Below, piece after piece: positions 33,428 through 42,100 of a stretch of 64,000 nucleotides of DNA. The DNA is from Azospirillaceae bacterium (GTDB taxonomy: Bacteria > Pseudomonadota > Alphaproteobacteria > Azospirillales > Azospirillaceae): contig JAPWJW010000005.1 of the NCBI GenBank assembly GCA_028283825.1, positions 496,001 through 560,000 on the forward strand, read 5' to 3'. Under the pieces are notes generated by a model that was not told the DNA's origin, ran no database searches, and worked only from the letters and a program-made list of their open reading frames with translations. The translations under genes were made by a program, and so were the position numbers. Positions within the stretch are counted from its first letter, which is position 1. Every line of letters starts with the position of its first letter.

Positions 33428-34573
33428 ATGGCGCCTGCATCTTCCGTCACGCTTACGCCCGCGCAGGCGCGCGCCATCTGGCTGAACGCCCAGCGTCTGG
33501 TGGAACCGGCGCCCTTCGGCGCGGGGGCGGACGCGACGCGGGCGGCGGTGGAACATCTGGGCTATGTCCAGATCGACACCATCAACGTCATCGAGCGCAG
33601 CCACCACCACATCCTGTTCACGCGCATCCCCGACTATGCCCGCGCGGATCTGGAACAGGCGCAGTCCACCGACCGCTCGGTGTTCGAATACTGGACCCAC
33701 GCGCTGGCCTATGTGCCCACGCGCGACTATCGCTATTTCATGCCGGCGATGCGGCGGGTCCGCACCGATCCGCCGGCCAGCTATGCCGCCATCGAGCCTG
33801 CGGAATACCGCGCCCTGCTGCGCCGCATCCGGGAGGAGGGGGCGCTCAGCATCCGCGATATCGAGGACGAGGTGCTGGAGGAAAAGACCCACCCCTGGGC
33901 CAGCCGCAAGCCGTCCAAGCGCCTGATGCGGTTCGGTTTCTACAACGGCGACCTGGCCATCGCCCGGCGCACCGGCATGCTGAAGGCCTATGACCTGGCC
34001 GACCGCCATTTCGGCTGGGAAACACGGCCGCGCCCCGCCACGGACGCGCAGATCGCGGAGTACACGCTGCGCCGCGCGCTGACGGCGCAGGGATTGGTCA
34101 GCCTGGATTCCATCTGCTATGGCAGCCTGCCCCTGAAGGCGCAGGTGGCGCCACTGATCGACCGCTTGGTGCGCCGCCGGGAATTGGTGCCCGTGCAGGT
34201 GCAAAGCTTTGAGAAGGTGGTGCACTGGGCGACACCCGCGGCGCTGGCCACGGCCGGGGATGGCACCGCACCCCTGGTGCACATCCTGTCGCCTTTCGAC
34301 CCGCTGGTCATCCAGCGCAAGCGGCTGGAGATGCTGTTCGGCTATGTCCACCGTTTCGAGGCCTACGTGCCGCCGCCCAAGCGGGTGCTGGGCTATTTCG
34401 CCCTGCCGGTGCTGGTGGGCGATCAGGTCGTGGCGGCATTGGACCTCAAGACCGACCGCGCCAATCGTCGCCTGCTGATGCAGCAATGGACCTGGATGGT
34501 GCCGGAACGCCCGGACCTGAAGGCCGCCATCGAGGACGCGCTGGCGCGGTTCGAGCGGTTTCAGCTGGCGTGA
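33428..34573 (+). CDS. YcaQ-family winged-helix DNA glycosylase
   Basis: A 381-residue member of the HTH_42/YcaQ family (former DUF1006). E. coli YcaQ is a DNA glycosylase that unhooks interstrand crosslinks. The family QxD motif is present in GYVQIDTINVIERSHHHILF, followed by FEYWTHALAYVPTRDY and a C-terminal stretch FDPLVIQRKRLEMLFGY then APPKRVLGYF-like residues. Length fits. The gene is monocistronic or paired loosely with the flavin reductase 76 bp upstream. Function in crosslink repair is by family, not shown here. Confidence 0.9.
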   Translation: MAPASSVTLTPAQARAIWLNAQRLVEPAPFGAGADATRAAVEHLGYVQIDTINVIERSHHHILFTRIPDYARADLEQAQSTDRSVFEYWTHALAYVPTRDYRYFMPAMRRVRTDPPASYAAIEPAEYRALLRRIREEGALSIRDIEDEVLEEKTHPWASRKPSKRLMRFGFYNGDLAIARRTGMLKAYDLADRHFGWETRPRPATDAQIAEYTLRRALTAQGLVSLDSICYGSLPLKAQVAPLIDRLVRRRELVPVQVQSFEKVVHWATPAALATAGDGTAPLVHILSPFDPLVIQRKRLEMLFGYVHRFEAYVPPPKRVLGYFALPVLVGDQVVAALDLKTDRANRRLLMQQWTWMVPERPDLKAAIEDALARFERFQLA

Positions 34574-34576
34574 GCG

Positions 34577-35017
34577 CTATCGCTCCGTGCGGATGGTGAA
34601 GGCGCCGGGGCCCGACCATGCGATAACGCGGTAGGATGTCTTGATCAGCCCCAAATCCTTGAGATGCCCGACCAATGCGGCGGGACACCAGTCGCGGCCA
34701 TCGGAAAACAGCGCGTCCAAGGCGATCAGCCGCTGGACCAGCGCCAGCCGGTCGGCGGCGTCGGGGAGGGCGCGCGACAGGGTGTCATCGGCACCGGAGG
34801 CCGTGAAGCCCAAATCCATCAGCGCCTGCCGCTGCGCCGTCGTGGCGGCGCGGGCCACCGCACGTCCGCCGGCGATGTCGGTGACAAGGATATGGTTCAG
34901 CGGGTCAGCCGCCATGGTGTTCACTTCCACCAGTAACTGAAGGCCCGCCAGCGCTTCCCCATCCGGTCGGCGGCCCAATTGGCCGTTCGTGAGGAGTCCA
35001 ATTGCGACCGATATCAC
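34577..35017 (-). CDS. Hypothetical protein next to the Rhs tip array
   Basis: A frame of 146 codons from a GTG, or 112 from the ATG at 34915, which has GGAAG upstream (VNTMAADPLNHILVTDI). I do not recognise the family. The protein is mixed alpha/beta in appearance, with no signal peptide or membrane segment; its C-terminus reads LKDLGLIKTSYRVIAWSG. GC content is like that of the core chromosome. It ends 3 bp from the convergent YcaQ gene and lies directly downstream of the displaced Rhs tips, so it may be a further accessory gene or the first core gene past the island. Confidence 0.5.
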   Translation of the reverse strand: MISVAIGLLTNGQLGRRPDGEALAGLQLLVEVNTMAADPLNHILVTDIAGGRAVARAATTAQRQALMDLGFTASGADDTLSRALPDAADRLALVQRLIALDALFSDGRDWCPAALVGHLKDLGLIKTSYRVIAWSGPGAFTIRTER

Positions 35018-35106
35018 CCATGTTCTCGCTCAAATCGGGTCACCCCCGGTCACTGCCGGGTCGCATGATCAGCCGATCATCGTGGTGGCGGGCCCGGCAT
35101 TCCCCT

Positions 35107-35484
35107 TCAATAGGAAGGGGCGTGACGATACAGTTCTCTTTTTTGGTCATCGTAGCCGAAGTGCCAATCCGGCCATCCATTAATGGGATTGTCCGTGGAA
35201 CATACGACAGATACGCCTAATTTTGGGTATGGTATTAAATAATAGAATTTAAAACCCTCTGGGGGATTGAGTTCGGCTACAATGTCTCCTTCTTCATTAA
35301 ATATGTTTAATTTGCACGGTATATTTTCGTTGTCCTTATTTTTCAGCACGAATATTAAGCATCTTTCCTGATCTGCTTGTATGAAATTTACTCCGTCGAG
35401 CGAAATATTTATGGGGTTTCGATCAAAAATCCAACCCAGCGTCGAAATCCCATCCGTATGGAGTTCCGATATTCTTAATATCAT
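35107..35484 (-). CDS. Putative immunity protein 3 of the Rhs tip array
   Basis: A 125-residue protein starting MILRISELHTDGISTLGW, AT-rich compared with its surroundings. No family recognised. It follows a remnant of an Rhs core end plus a short tip (35598-35810), the position an immunity gene takes after a toxin tip. ATG at 35484 is preferred, with AAGGAT upstream; the frame continues back to 35607 through sequence that may be an insertion-element end. No signal peptide is obvious, so a cytoplasmic target is likely. The immunity role is inferred from position only. Confidence 0.55.
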   Translation of the reverse strand: MILRISELHTDGISTLGWIFDRNPINISLDGVNFIQADQERCLIFVLKNKDNENIPCKLNIFNEEGDIVAELNPPEGFKFYYLIPYPKLGVSVVCSTDNPINGWPDWHFGYDDQKRELYRHAPSY

Positions 35485-35597
35485 GGAGCATATCCTTCTC
35501 TTGGTCGCGATCGGCGCCGTTTTAGTCAAATCATGGCCAGAAGGGGCGTTGCCAAGATACCACTCTAGACGGCAATCACGATTTGTGGGCCAAGCCC

Positions 35598-35810
35598 TCA
35601 GGGGCATACTCCATCTCTGTACATGCAGTTTATCTGTATATCTGTTCTGGCATTGCCCCCCTTCGGTACAGGATAAGAATTCATCGGAGTTTCAGGCATC
35701 CACGGGTCATACCCCCCAGGCGCTGGGAGTAACCCACAAGCCAACCCCAGCGGGTTCACCCACTGTATGGGATTGGGCGCGTAGGCGGCAATGTTGCTGC
35801 CGCCCCTCAG
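35598..35810 (-). pseudogene. Rhs core-end remnant with short tip (displaced toxin cassette 3)
   Basis: On the - strand the frame begins abruptly in LRGGSNIAAYAPNPIQWVNP then LGLACG, the same core end as the full Rhs protein, and continues for about 45 further residues (LLPAPGGYDPWMPETPM, then NSYPVPKGG) to a stop at 35598. No start codon or YD repeats precede it, so it cannot be expressed alone. It is a typical orphan tip: homology to the core lets it recombine onto the full-length gene. The tip is shorter than usual and may be truncated. Confidence 0.7.
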
Positions 35811-35888
35811 CCTGCACGCAAAATTCTTGTGGGTATAATCAAACTCAACTCAATGATTTTGTGAATAATACCATGCAAATATTGTTGG

Positions 35889-36101
35889 TTATGGCGTTGC
35901 CTTAAATACCTTCCTATTCTGATTCTGTGTTTCGAGAAGAACAGAGTATGCATCATTTTCGCTCTTCTGTATTCTTTCGCACTCATCTTGAGTGATCTCG
36001 ACATCAACAAAATCAGGGACAATTTCTCCCCGATCATATCGGGCATACAGGGAACCGTCCTTTCTTATGATTTTAACACCGAATGCGGAAGCTATGATCA
36101 T
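35889..36101 (-). CDS. Putative immunity protein 2
   Basis: A 70-residue protein (MIIASAFGVKIIRKDGSLYA at the start) beginning 8 bp after the stop of displaced tip 2, with GAGAGG as ribosome-binding site. It is acidic in its second half, AT-rich, and of no family I recognise. A longer in-frame start at 36203 would overlap the toxin tip and is less likely. Position directly after the toxin tip suggests the cognate immunity protein. Confidence 0.65.
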   Translation of the reverse strand: MIIASAFGVKIIRKDGSLYARYDRGEIVPDFVDVEITQDECERIQKSENDAYSVLLETQNQNRKVFKATP

Positions 36102-36109
36102 GATCCCTC

Positions 36110-37685
36110 TCAAAATATCGGGGTGGCGAAATACGTGCCAGGCGGGGCTGGGTCGATGGTCGCTTCCGGAATGCCGCCGGCTGTGCGGCCGCCCGGCACC
36201 CATTGCGAATTCGCCCCCAGCTCGTTTCCGTCCGACATGCGTAGACCTTGCGGATTGGGAACGTCAACCCGCATGGGATTATCGCCCAAGGTACCGGGCT
36301 CCAGGCTGAGGCTCTGCTCAAGCTCGGTGACGCTTCCTCCCGCATTTGTAATCAAGTCGTCGGCCACAGACTTGGGCATCACGAAAGTGCCGCCTGGTGG
36401 TCCAAGATTCTCAGTGGGGGTGTAAGAGGTTATTTTTGTCACGCCTCCCTGGAAAGGCTCCAGGTGGGCGTCGATCGCTTCTTGTGAGAAGTAGGTCGAT
36501 GGATTGGGGCGTGATCCTTTGGGTGTTCCAAGGATCTCGGCCTGTTGCGCTTCACTGAGTTCCAACCCACAAGCCAGCCCCAGCGGGTCCACCCACTGTA
36601 TGGGATTGGGCGCATAGGCGGCAATGTTGCTGCCGCCCCTCAGGCGGATGGGGTCCTGGTTGATGAAGCGCCCCTGGGCCGGGGCGTAATAGCGGTGGCG
36701 GTTGTAGTGCAGGCCGGTTTCGGTATCGTGGTACTGGCCCTGGAACCGCAGCGGGTTGGGCACGGTGGCGACATAGGTGCGGGCCAGCTGGCCCCAGGCC
36801 TTGTGGTCGGCGGCCCAGACCACCTCGCCGTTGTCGTTGGTCAGTTCCTGCGGCGTGCCCAGATGGTCCAGGTGATAGTGATAGGCCTGGGTGGGCGCGT
36901 CGGCGTTGGCGCGGCGTAGCTGGGCCAGGGGACGGAAGCTGCCGGGTTCGTAGATGTAGAGCGTGGCCAGCGGATCGGCGGCGTTCTCCGGCGTCTGGCC
37001 GCTTTCGGCCAGCAGGGTGTCGCCGTCCCACAGGAAGCTGGTGCGCTGCCAGGCCGGAGCCGCTGCCGTTGCCGCGTCGTTGGCGGCGGCGGGCGGGGTG
37101 TGGGCGCTTTCCTTCCACACGCGGCGGCCCAGGGCGTCGTAGCCGAAGCGGGTGAGCGTGCGGCCCTTACGGCTGTTCTCCTCCACCTCCGCCAGGCGGT
37201 TGCCGGCGTCGTAGCGGTAATCCACCGCCACGGCGCCGCCGGCGGCCCGCCATTCCTTCACCCGGTTACCCCAGGCATCGTACTGGAACTTGGCGTCGCC
37301 GTGCACCAGCAGGCGGTCACCCCTGGCCTCGCCGCCCCAGAACTCCGCATCCGGGCCGGCGGCCAGGATGTTACCGGCGGGGTCGGTGACGAACTGCTCC
37401 GGATTGGTGCCGTCCACCGCCAGCAGCCGGTCGCAGGCGTCATAGCGGTACTGCTTCACGCCGCGCCGCGCATCCTCCAGCAGGGTCAGGGTGTCGGCGG
37501 CGTCGTAGCCGTAGGTGCGGGCGTAGACGGGAGCGCCCACGCCGCCCGTTGCCCGGCGCCGGCCTTCCTGGCGCACCAGGCGGCCTTGCGGGTCGAAGGC
37601 CTGCACCTGGTGGATGCCGCCGGCCAGGCGTTCCACCTCACGCCCCGCCGCGTCATGGGCGAAGCGGGCCAGCGCCGTGCCGTCC
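36110..37685 (-). pseudogene. Displaced Rhs core fragment with toxin tip 2
   Basis: From 37685 downwards the sequence is a near copy of the Rhs gene at 39610-40733, starting at LDGTALARFAHDAAGREVER and covering the last YD repeats and the core end (NRHRYYAPAQGRF, GGSNIAAYAPNPIQWVDP then LGLACG). After that a different tip of about 151 residues follows (36113-36565), with SYTPTENLGPPGGTFVMPK and NELGANSQWVPGGRTAGGIP. I do not recognise the tip; its compact fold-like pattern suggests an enzyme. Upstream the frame crosses into the IS5 element, so it has no native start, though a frame to an ATG at 37828 is open. Confidence 0.8.
36566..37685 (-). repeat. Direct repeat of Rhs core DNA (copy 2; copy 1 at 39610-40733)
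   Basis: About 1.1 kb of near-identical DNA in the same orientation as the corresponding part of the full Rhs gene. Only scattered substitutions are visible (for example CCCGTTGCCCGGCGCCGG against CCCGCCGCCCGCCGGCGG). Recombination between the copies would swap tip 1 for tip 2 and delete immunity gene 1 and the IS. Confidence 0.85.
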
Positions 37686-37703
37686 AGGAACCGATGCCTC
37701 TCA

Positions 37704-38637
37704 GAGCCTGGCCCATAAATAAGTGGAGTGATATCAGTCACTTGTGATTCGTTCTGTTTGCGAAGACGAGAATGGATCCCAAGATTATGTGGACTGATAC
37801 CACCCGTCGTCAGTATCGGCGGGATCATCTGAAGTATGCAAGCGATCTGACGAACGAAGAATGGGACGTCCTGTGCCCGGCGCTTCCTGTCGCGTACCGG
37901 CGGGGCCGTCCGCGTGAGGTGGAGCTACGGTCGGTGGTGGAGGCGATTTTCTACGTGCTGGAGGGCGGATGCGCGTGGCGGATGCTGCCGGACAGCTTTC
38001 CGCCGCGGACAACGGTACAGCGTTACTTCTACACTTGGCGGAACGACGGGACGTGGAAGCGGGTGAACCATCTGCTGCTGATGCGTGCGCGGGAAAGGAT
38101 GGGCCGCGAGGCCAGCCCCAGCGCCGGGGTGATCGACAGCCAATCGGCCAAGACCACGGAGGCCGGTGGCGTGCGTGGGTATGACGCAGGCAAGAAGGTG
38201 AAAGGCCGCAAACGCCATATCATCACGGATACCAATGGGTTACTGGTTGGTGCGGTTGTTCATGGCGCCGATATCCAGGACCGCGATGGCGCTCCTTCGG
38301 TACTGGCTTCGATCCGCGCCGCGTTCCCGTGGCTGCGGCATGTCTTCGCCGATGGCGGCTACGCGGGCGACAAGTTGGAGACCGCCCTGGCCACCATGGG
38401 TAATTGGACCCTGGAGATCATCAAGCGATCCGACACCGCCCAGGGCTTCGTCGTCCTGCCCAAGCGCTGGGTGGTGGAACGGACCTTCGCCTGGTTGGGC
38501 CGGAATCGCCGCCTCGCCAAGGACTTCGAACGGGGAACCGACACCGCAACGGCTTGGATCTTCACTGCCAGCGTCAAGCTCCTCACCAGGAGATTGGCAA
38601 GGACATAAAACTACCTATCCGATTCCGGGCCGGACTC
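37704..38637 (+). mobile_element. IS5-family insertion sequence
   Basis: A 934-bp element. The left end starts GAGCCTGGCCCATAAATAAG and the right end, read inwards, starts GAGTCCGGCCCGGAATCGG, an imperfect terminal inverted repeat. A TCA trinucleotide flanks both ends (37701-37703 and 38638-38640), a 3-bp target duplication of the TNA type known for IS5-family elements. It carries one intact transposase gene and sits between the first presumed immunity gene and displaced Rhs tip 2. Confidence 0.85.
37772..38608 (+). CDS. IS5-family DDE transposase
   Basis: A 278-residue transposase with an N-terminal DUF4096-like domain (LTNEEWDVLCPALP, then RRGRPREVELRSVVEAIFYV and GGCAWRMLP) and a DDE catalytic domain: first Asp in VIDSQSAKTTEAG, second in HVFADGGYAGDKL, Glu in VVERTFAWLGRNRRLAKDFE. 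The single frame and full length suggest an active element. It is of the IS427/IS1031-like sort, judging from motif wording, not from a search. Confidence 0.93.
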   Translation: MDPKIMWTDTTRRQYRRDHLKYASDLTNEEWDVLCPALPVAYRRGRPREVELRSVVEAIFYVLEGGCAWRMLPDSFPPRTTVQRYFYTWRNDGTWKRVNHLLLMRARERMGREASPSAGVIDSQSAKTTEAGGVRGYDAGKKVKGRKRHIITDTNGLLVGAVVHGADIQDRDGAPSVLASIRAAFPWLRHVFADGGYAGDKLETALATMGNWTLEIIKRSDTAQGFVVLPKRWVVERTFAWLGRNRRLAKDFERGTDTATAWIFTASVKLLTRRLART

Positions 38638-38695
38638 TCAGGCCATGATCTACGACGAAACGCTCATCTCTGATTCCTAAACGGACTCTTATGTC

Positions 38696-38714
38696 ACGCC
38701 CCGCTGGGGGGCGT
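38696..38714. other. Small GC hairpin downstream of immunity gene 1
   Basis: ACGCCCC and GGGGCGT form a 7-bp stem with a 5-nt loop about 60 bp after the end of the first presumed immunity gene. No T-run follows on the - strand, so terminator function is uncertain. The rest of the stretch 38638-38774 shows nothing nameable. Confidence 0.35.
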
Positions 38715-38774
38715 GGAACGTGGCTTAAGATTGCGCGCCGCAGATGCGTATACGGTCATGTGTCGTGCGTATGG

Positions 38775-39194
38775 CTAACTCCAGGAAATTATGATGCTGC
38801 TGGAACCGCCACGGGGATCGTAGCTCGATGCTATACTGCCCCACTGAAAGAGATATCTTACCGCCGTTCGGTCTTGAGTATCTGGGGGGCCGAGCTTCTG
38901 CTCAAGATATTGCTTATGGACCTCAGCCAAATCTTCCATGGACACATTTTTTCGGGTAAGAGAAATGCTTATCTTATTCAAATTTCCATTGAAAAAAGAT
39001 AAGGAGACATGGCCGCGATCTCCATCAAAATCATATGGGCCAGTTAGAATGTATATCCAACCGGTTTTCATATCATCTTCTCTAAGTATGTTAATGCCAG
39101 AAGATCTTGCAGTAGAAATATTCAATCCTTTTTGCAATATTATTTGATTTCCTAGATAAATTAATCCTAAAATTGCGTTTATATTTGCTTTCAT
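38775..39194 (-). CDS. Putative immunity protein 1 for the Rhs toxin
   Basis: A 139-residue protein beginning 4 bp after the stop of the Rhs toxin gene and co-directional with it, the standard place for a cognate immunity gene. The DNA is AT-rich (strings of A/T codons), unlike the Rhs core but like the tip just upstream, a sign that tip and immunity were acquired together. No family recognised; SLSFFNGNLNKISISLTRKN lies in the middle. No signal peptide or clear membrane helix, so protection is probably cytoplasmic. Confidence 0.65.
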   Translation of the reverse strand: MKANINAILGLIYLGNQIILQKGLNISTARSSGINILREDDMKTGWIYILTGPYDFDGDRGHVSLSFFNGNLNKISISLTRKNVSMEDLAEVHKQYLEQKLGPPDTQDRTAVRYLFQWGSIASSYDPRGGSSSIIISWS

Positions 39195-39198
39195 ATTT

Positions 39199-42100
39199 TT
39201 AGTTCCCGAATGGAATTGAGTATAATGGCTTTAGAGACGTCTTGTAACTAGGGATGAATACCTGCGTTGCGCCGCCGGTTCCATATTGCGGGTTGGCAAG
39301 CGTCTGGCCCGTTGCCGCAGGCGCTTCCTCCGCTACCTCATAAACGGTTACGCCGCTACGGTATTTTGGGAAGTCTGGATTATCTATATTCGGTCTAATT
39401 TGGAGATTGTTATAATAACCCTCCGCTGTGCCTCCGGTCGCCTCGTATGCTTCCATCGTGGTGTAGTATTCGGAGGGGCCGGGCGACGCGCCCACCACAA
39501 TCTGTCCTTTTTGCAGGGTGATGTCCTTATAGTCATCGACGCCAGGATATCGTTCATTTCCCTGCCAAGCCTTGGCCTGTTCAGCGGGGGTGAGTGCCTC
39601 TCCCTCCAACCCGCACGCCAGTCCCATCGGATCGACCCACTGTACCGGATTGGGCGCATAGGCGGCAATGTTGCTGCCGCCCCTCAGGCGGATAGGGTCC
39701 TGGTTGATGAAGCGGCCCTGGGCCGGGGCGTAATAGCGGTGGCGGTTATAGTGCAGGCCGGTTTCGGCGTCATGGTACTGGCCCTGGAACCGCAGCGGGT
39801 TGGGCACGGTGGCGACATAGGTGCGGGCCAGCTGGCCCCAGGCCTTGTGGTCGGCGGCCCAGACCACCTCGCCGTTGTCGTTGGTCAGTTCCTGCGGCGT
39901 GCCCAGATGGTCCAGGTGATAGTGATAGGCCTGGGTGGGCGCGTCGGCGTTGGCGCGGCGTAGCTGGGCCAGGGGACGGAAGCTGCCGGGTTCGTAGATG
40001 TAGAGCGTGGCCAGCGGATCGGCGGCGTTCTCCGGCGTCTGGCCGCTTTCGGCCAGCAGGGTGTCGCCGTCCCATAGGAAGCTGGTGCGCTGCCAGGCCG
40101 GAGCCGCTGCCGTTGCCGCGTCGTTGGCGGCGGCGGGCGGGGTGTGGGCGCTTTCCTTCCACACGCGGCGGCCCAGGGCGTCGTAGGCGAAACGGGTGAG
40201 GGTGCGGCCCTTGCGGCTGTTCTCCTCCACCTCGGCCAGGCGGTTGCCGGCGTCGTAGCGGTAATCCACCGTCACGGCGCCGCCGGCGGCCCGCCATTCC
40301 TTCACCCGGTTGCCCCAGGAATCGTACTGGAACTTGGCGTCGCCGTGCACCAGCAGGCGGTCACCCCTGGCCTCGCCGCCCCAGAACTCCGCATCCGGGC
40401 CGGCGGCCAGGATGTTACCGGCGGGGTCGGTGACGAACTGCTCCGGATTGGTGCCGTCCACCGCCAGCAGCCGGTCGCAGGCGTCATAGCGGTACTGCTT
40501 CACGCCGCGACGCGCATCCTCCAGCAGGGTCAGGGTGTCGGCGGCGTCGTAGCCGTAGGCGCGGGCGTAGACGGGATCGCCCACACCGCCCGCCGCCCGC
40601 CGGCGGCCTTCCTGGCGCACCAGGCGGCCTTGCGGGTCGAAGGCCTGGACCTGGTGGATGCCGCCGGCCAGGCGTTCCACCTCACGCCCCGCCGCGTCAT
40701 GGGCGAAGCGGGCCAGCGCCGTGCCGTCCAGGCCGACCGCCGCCGGCCGGTTCTCGGGCGTCCAGGCCACATCAATGCGCCGCCCATCGGGCAGCAATGT
40801 CGCGATGCGCCGGCCCCGCTGGTCGCGCACGTGCCGTATCTCAAGCCCGCCCTGCGTTTCGGCCAGCAGGCGGCCGATGGGGTCATAGGCGAAGCCGACG
40901 TGGGTATCCGGGGTATCGGCTGTGACCAGCCGGCCGGCGCCGTCATAAGCGAAGCGGTTGACGCGGCCGTCGGCATACTGGGTTTCCAGCAGCCGGCCCA
41001 CGATGTCGCGGGCATAGCGCGTGGTCCGTCCCTGGTCCTCCACCGCCATGACGTGGCCGGCGCCATCGCGCTGATAATCCAGCCGGCGGCCATCGAACCC
41101 GGTCTCGCCCACCAGCCGCCCGACCAGATCGTAATCCAGGGCGTAATGCTCGCCCTTCTGGTTGGTCAGGCCCACCAGGTTCAGGTCGCTGTCATAGGCG
41201 TAGCGGAAGACGGAACCGTCGGCCGATGTCCGCTCCAGCGGATAGGGCAGGCCGTCATAGCGCCAGCGCGTCGCCCGGCCCAGCGGGTCGGTGTGGCGGG
41301 TGACGTGGTCCTCCGCGTCGTATTCCAGCGTGACGGTGCCGCCGTCGGGACGATGGACGGCGGTGATGTTGCCGTTGGCGTCGCGGACCATCCGCACGGG
41401 CGCGTCATTGGCCCGCCGCACCTCGACCACACGGCCCAGGGCGTCATGGCCATAACGCCGCGAGATGGCCTTGTCGGTCCCTTCCGCCAGCAGGTCGCCG
41501 GCGGTCGACCAAGTATAGCGCCGTATCACGCCCAGGCCGTCCTGCACGGCCAGCGGCTGGCCGCGCGTGTCGCGCAGATAACGCACGGTGTGGCCCAGCG
41601 GGTCGGTGTGGCTGGCCAGGTTGCCGCGCCGGTCATAGGCGTAGCGGTACACGGCGCCATCGACCGAGGTCACCTGGACAGGCCGTCCCAGGGTGGGGTC
41701 GGTCAGGCCAGCGGCGCCGTAGGCCAGGGTGAGGGTGCCGCCGTCCGGGCCCATCCGTTCGACCAGGCGGCCCAGATCGTCATAGATGGCCTGGCTGGTG
41801 GTGCCGTCCGGCCCGACGACGGCCAGCAGGTTGCCGGCCTCGTCATAGCGGCGACGGGTGATGCCGCCCAGCGGATCCACCTCTTCATCCACCAGGCCCA
41901 GACTGTTCCAGCGATAGCGGGTGACAGCACCCCGGCCGGTGGTGACCACCGTGGTGTGGGCCTCGGTATCGTAGGACAGTTGCGCCCGGTAAAGCCCGGG
42001 CTCGCCGTCCAGCGTCACGCCCCAGGTGTCGACGCAACGCGCCCGCCGACCCAGCGCCACATCATCCCAGACGAAGTGGAAGGCCAGGCCGCCGCGCCGC

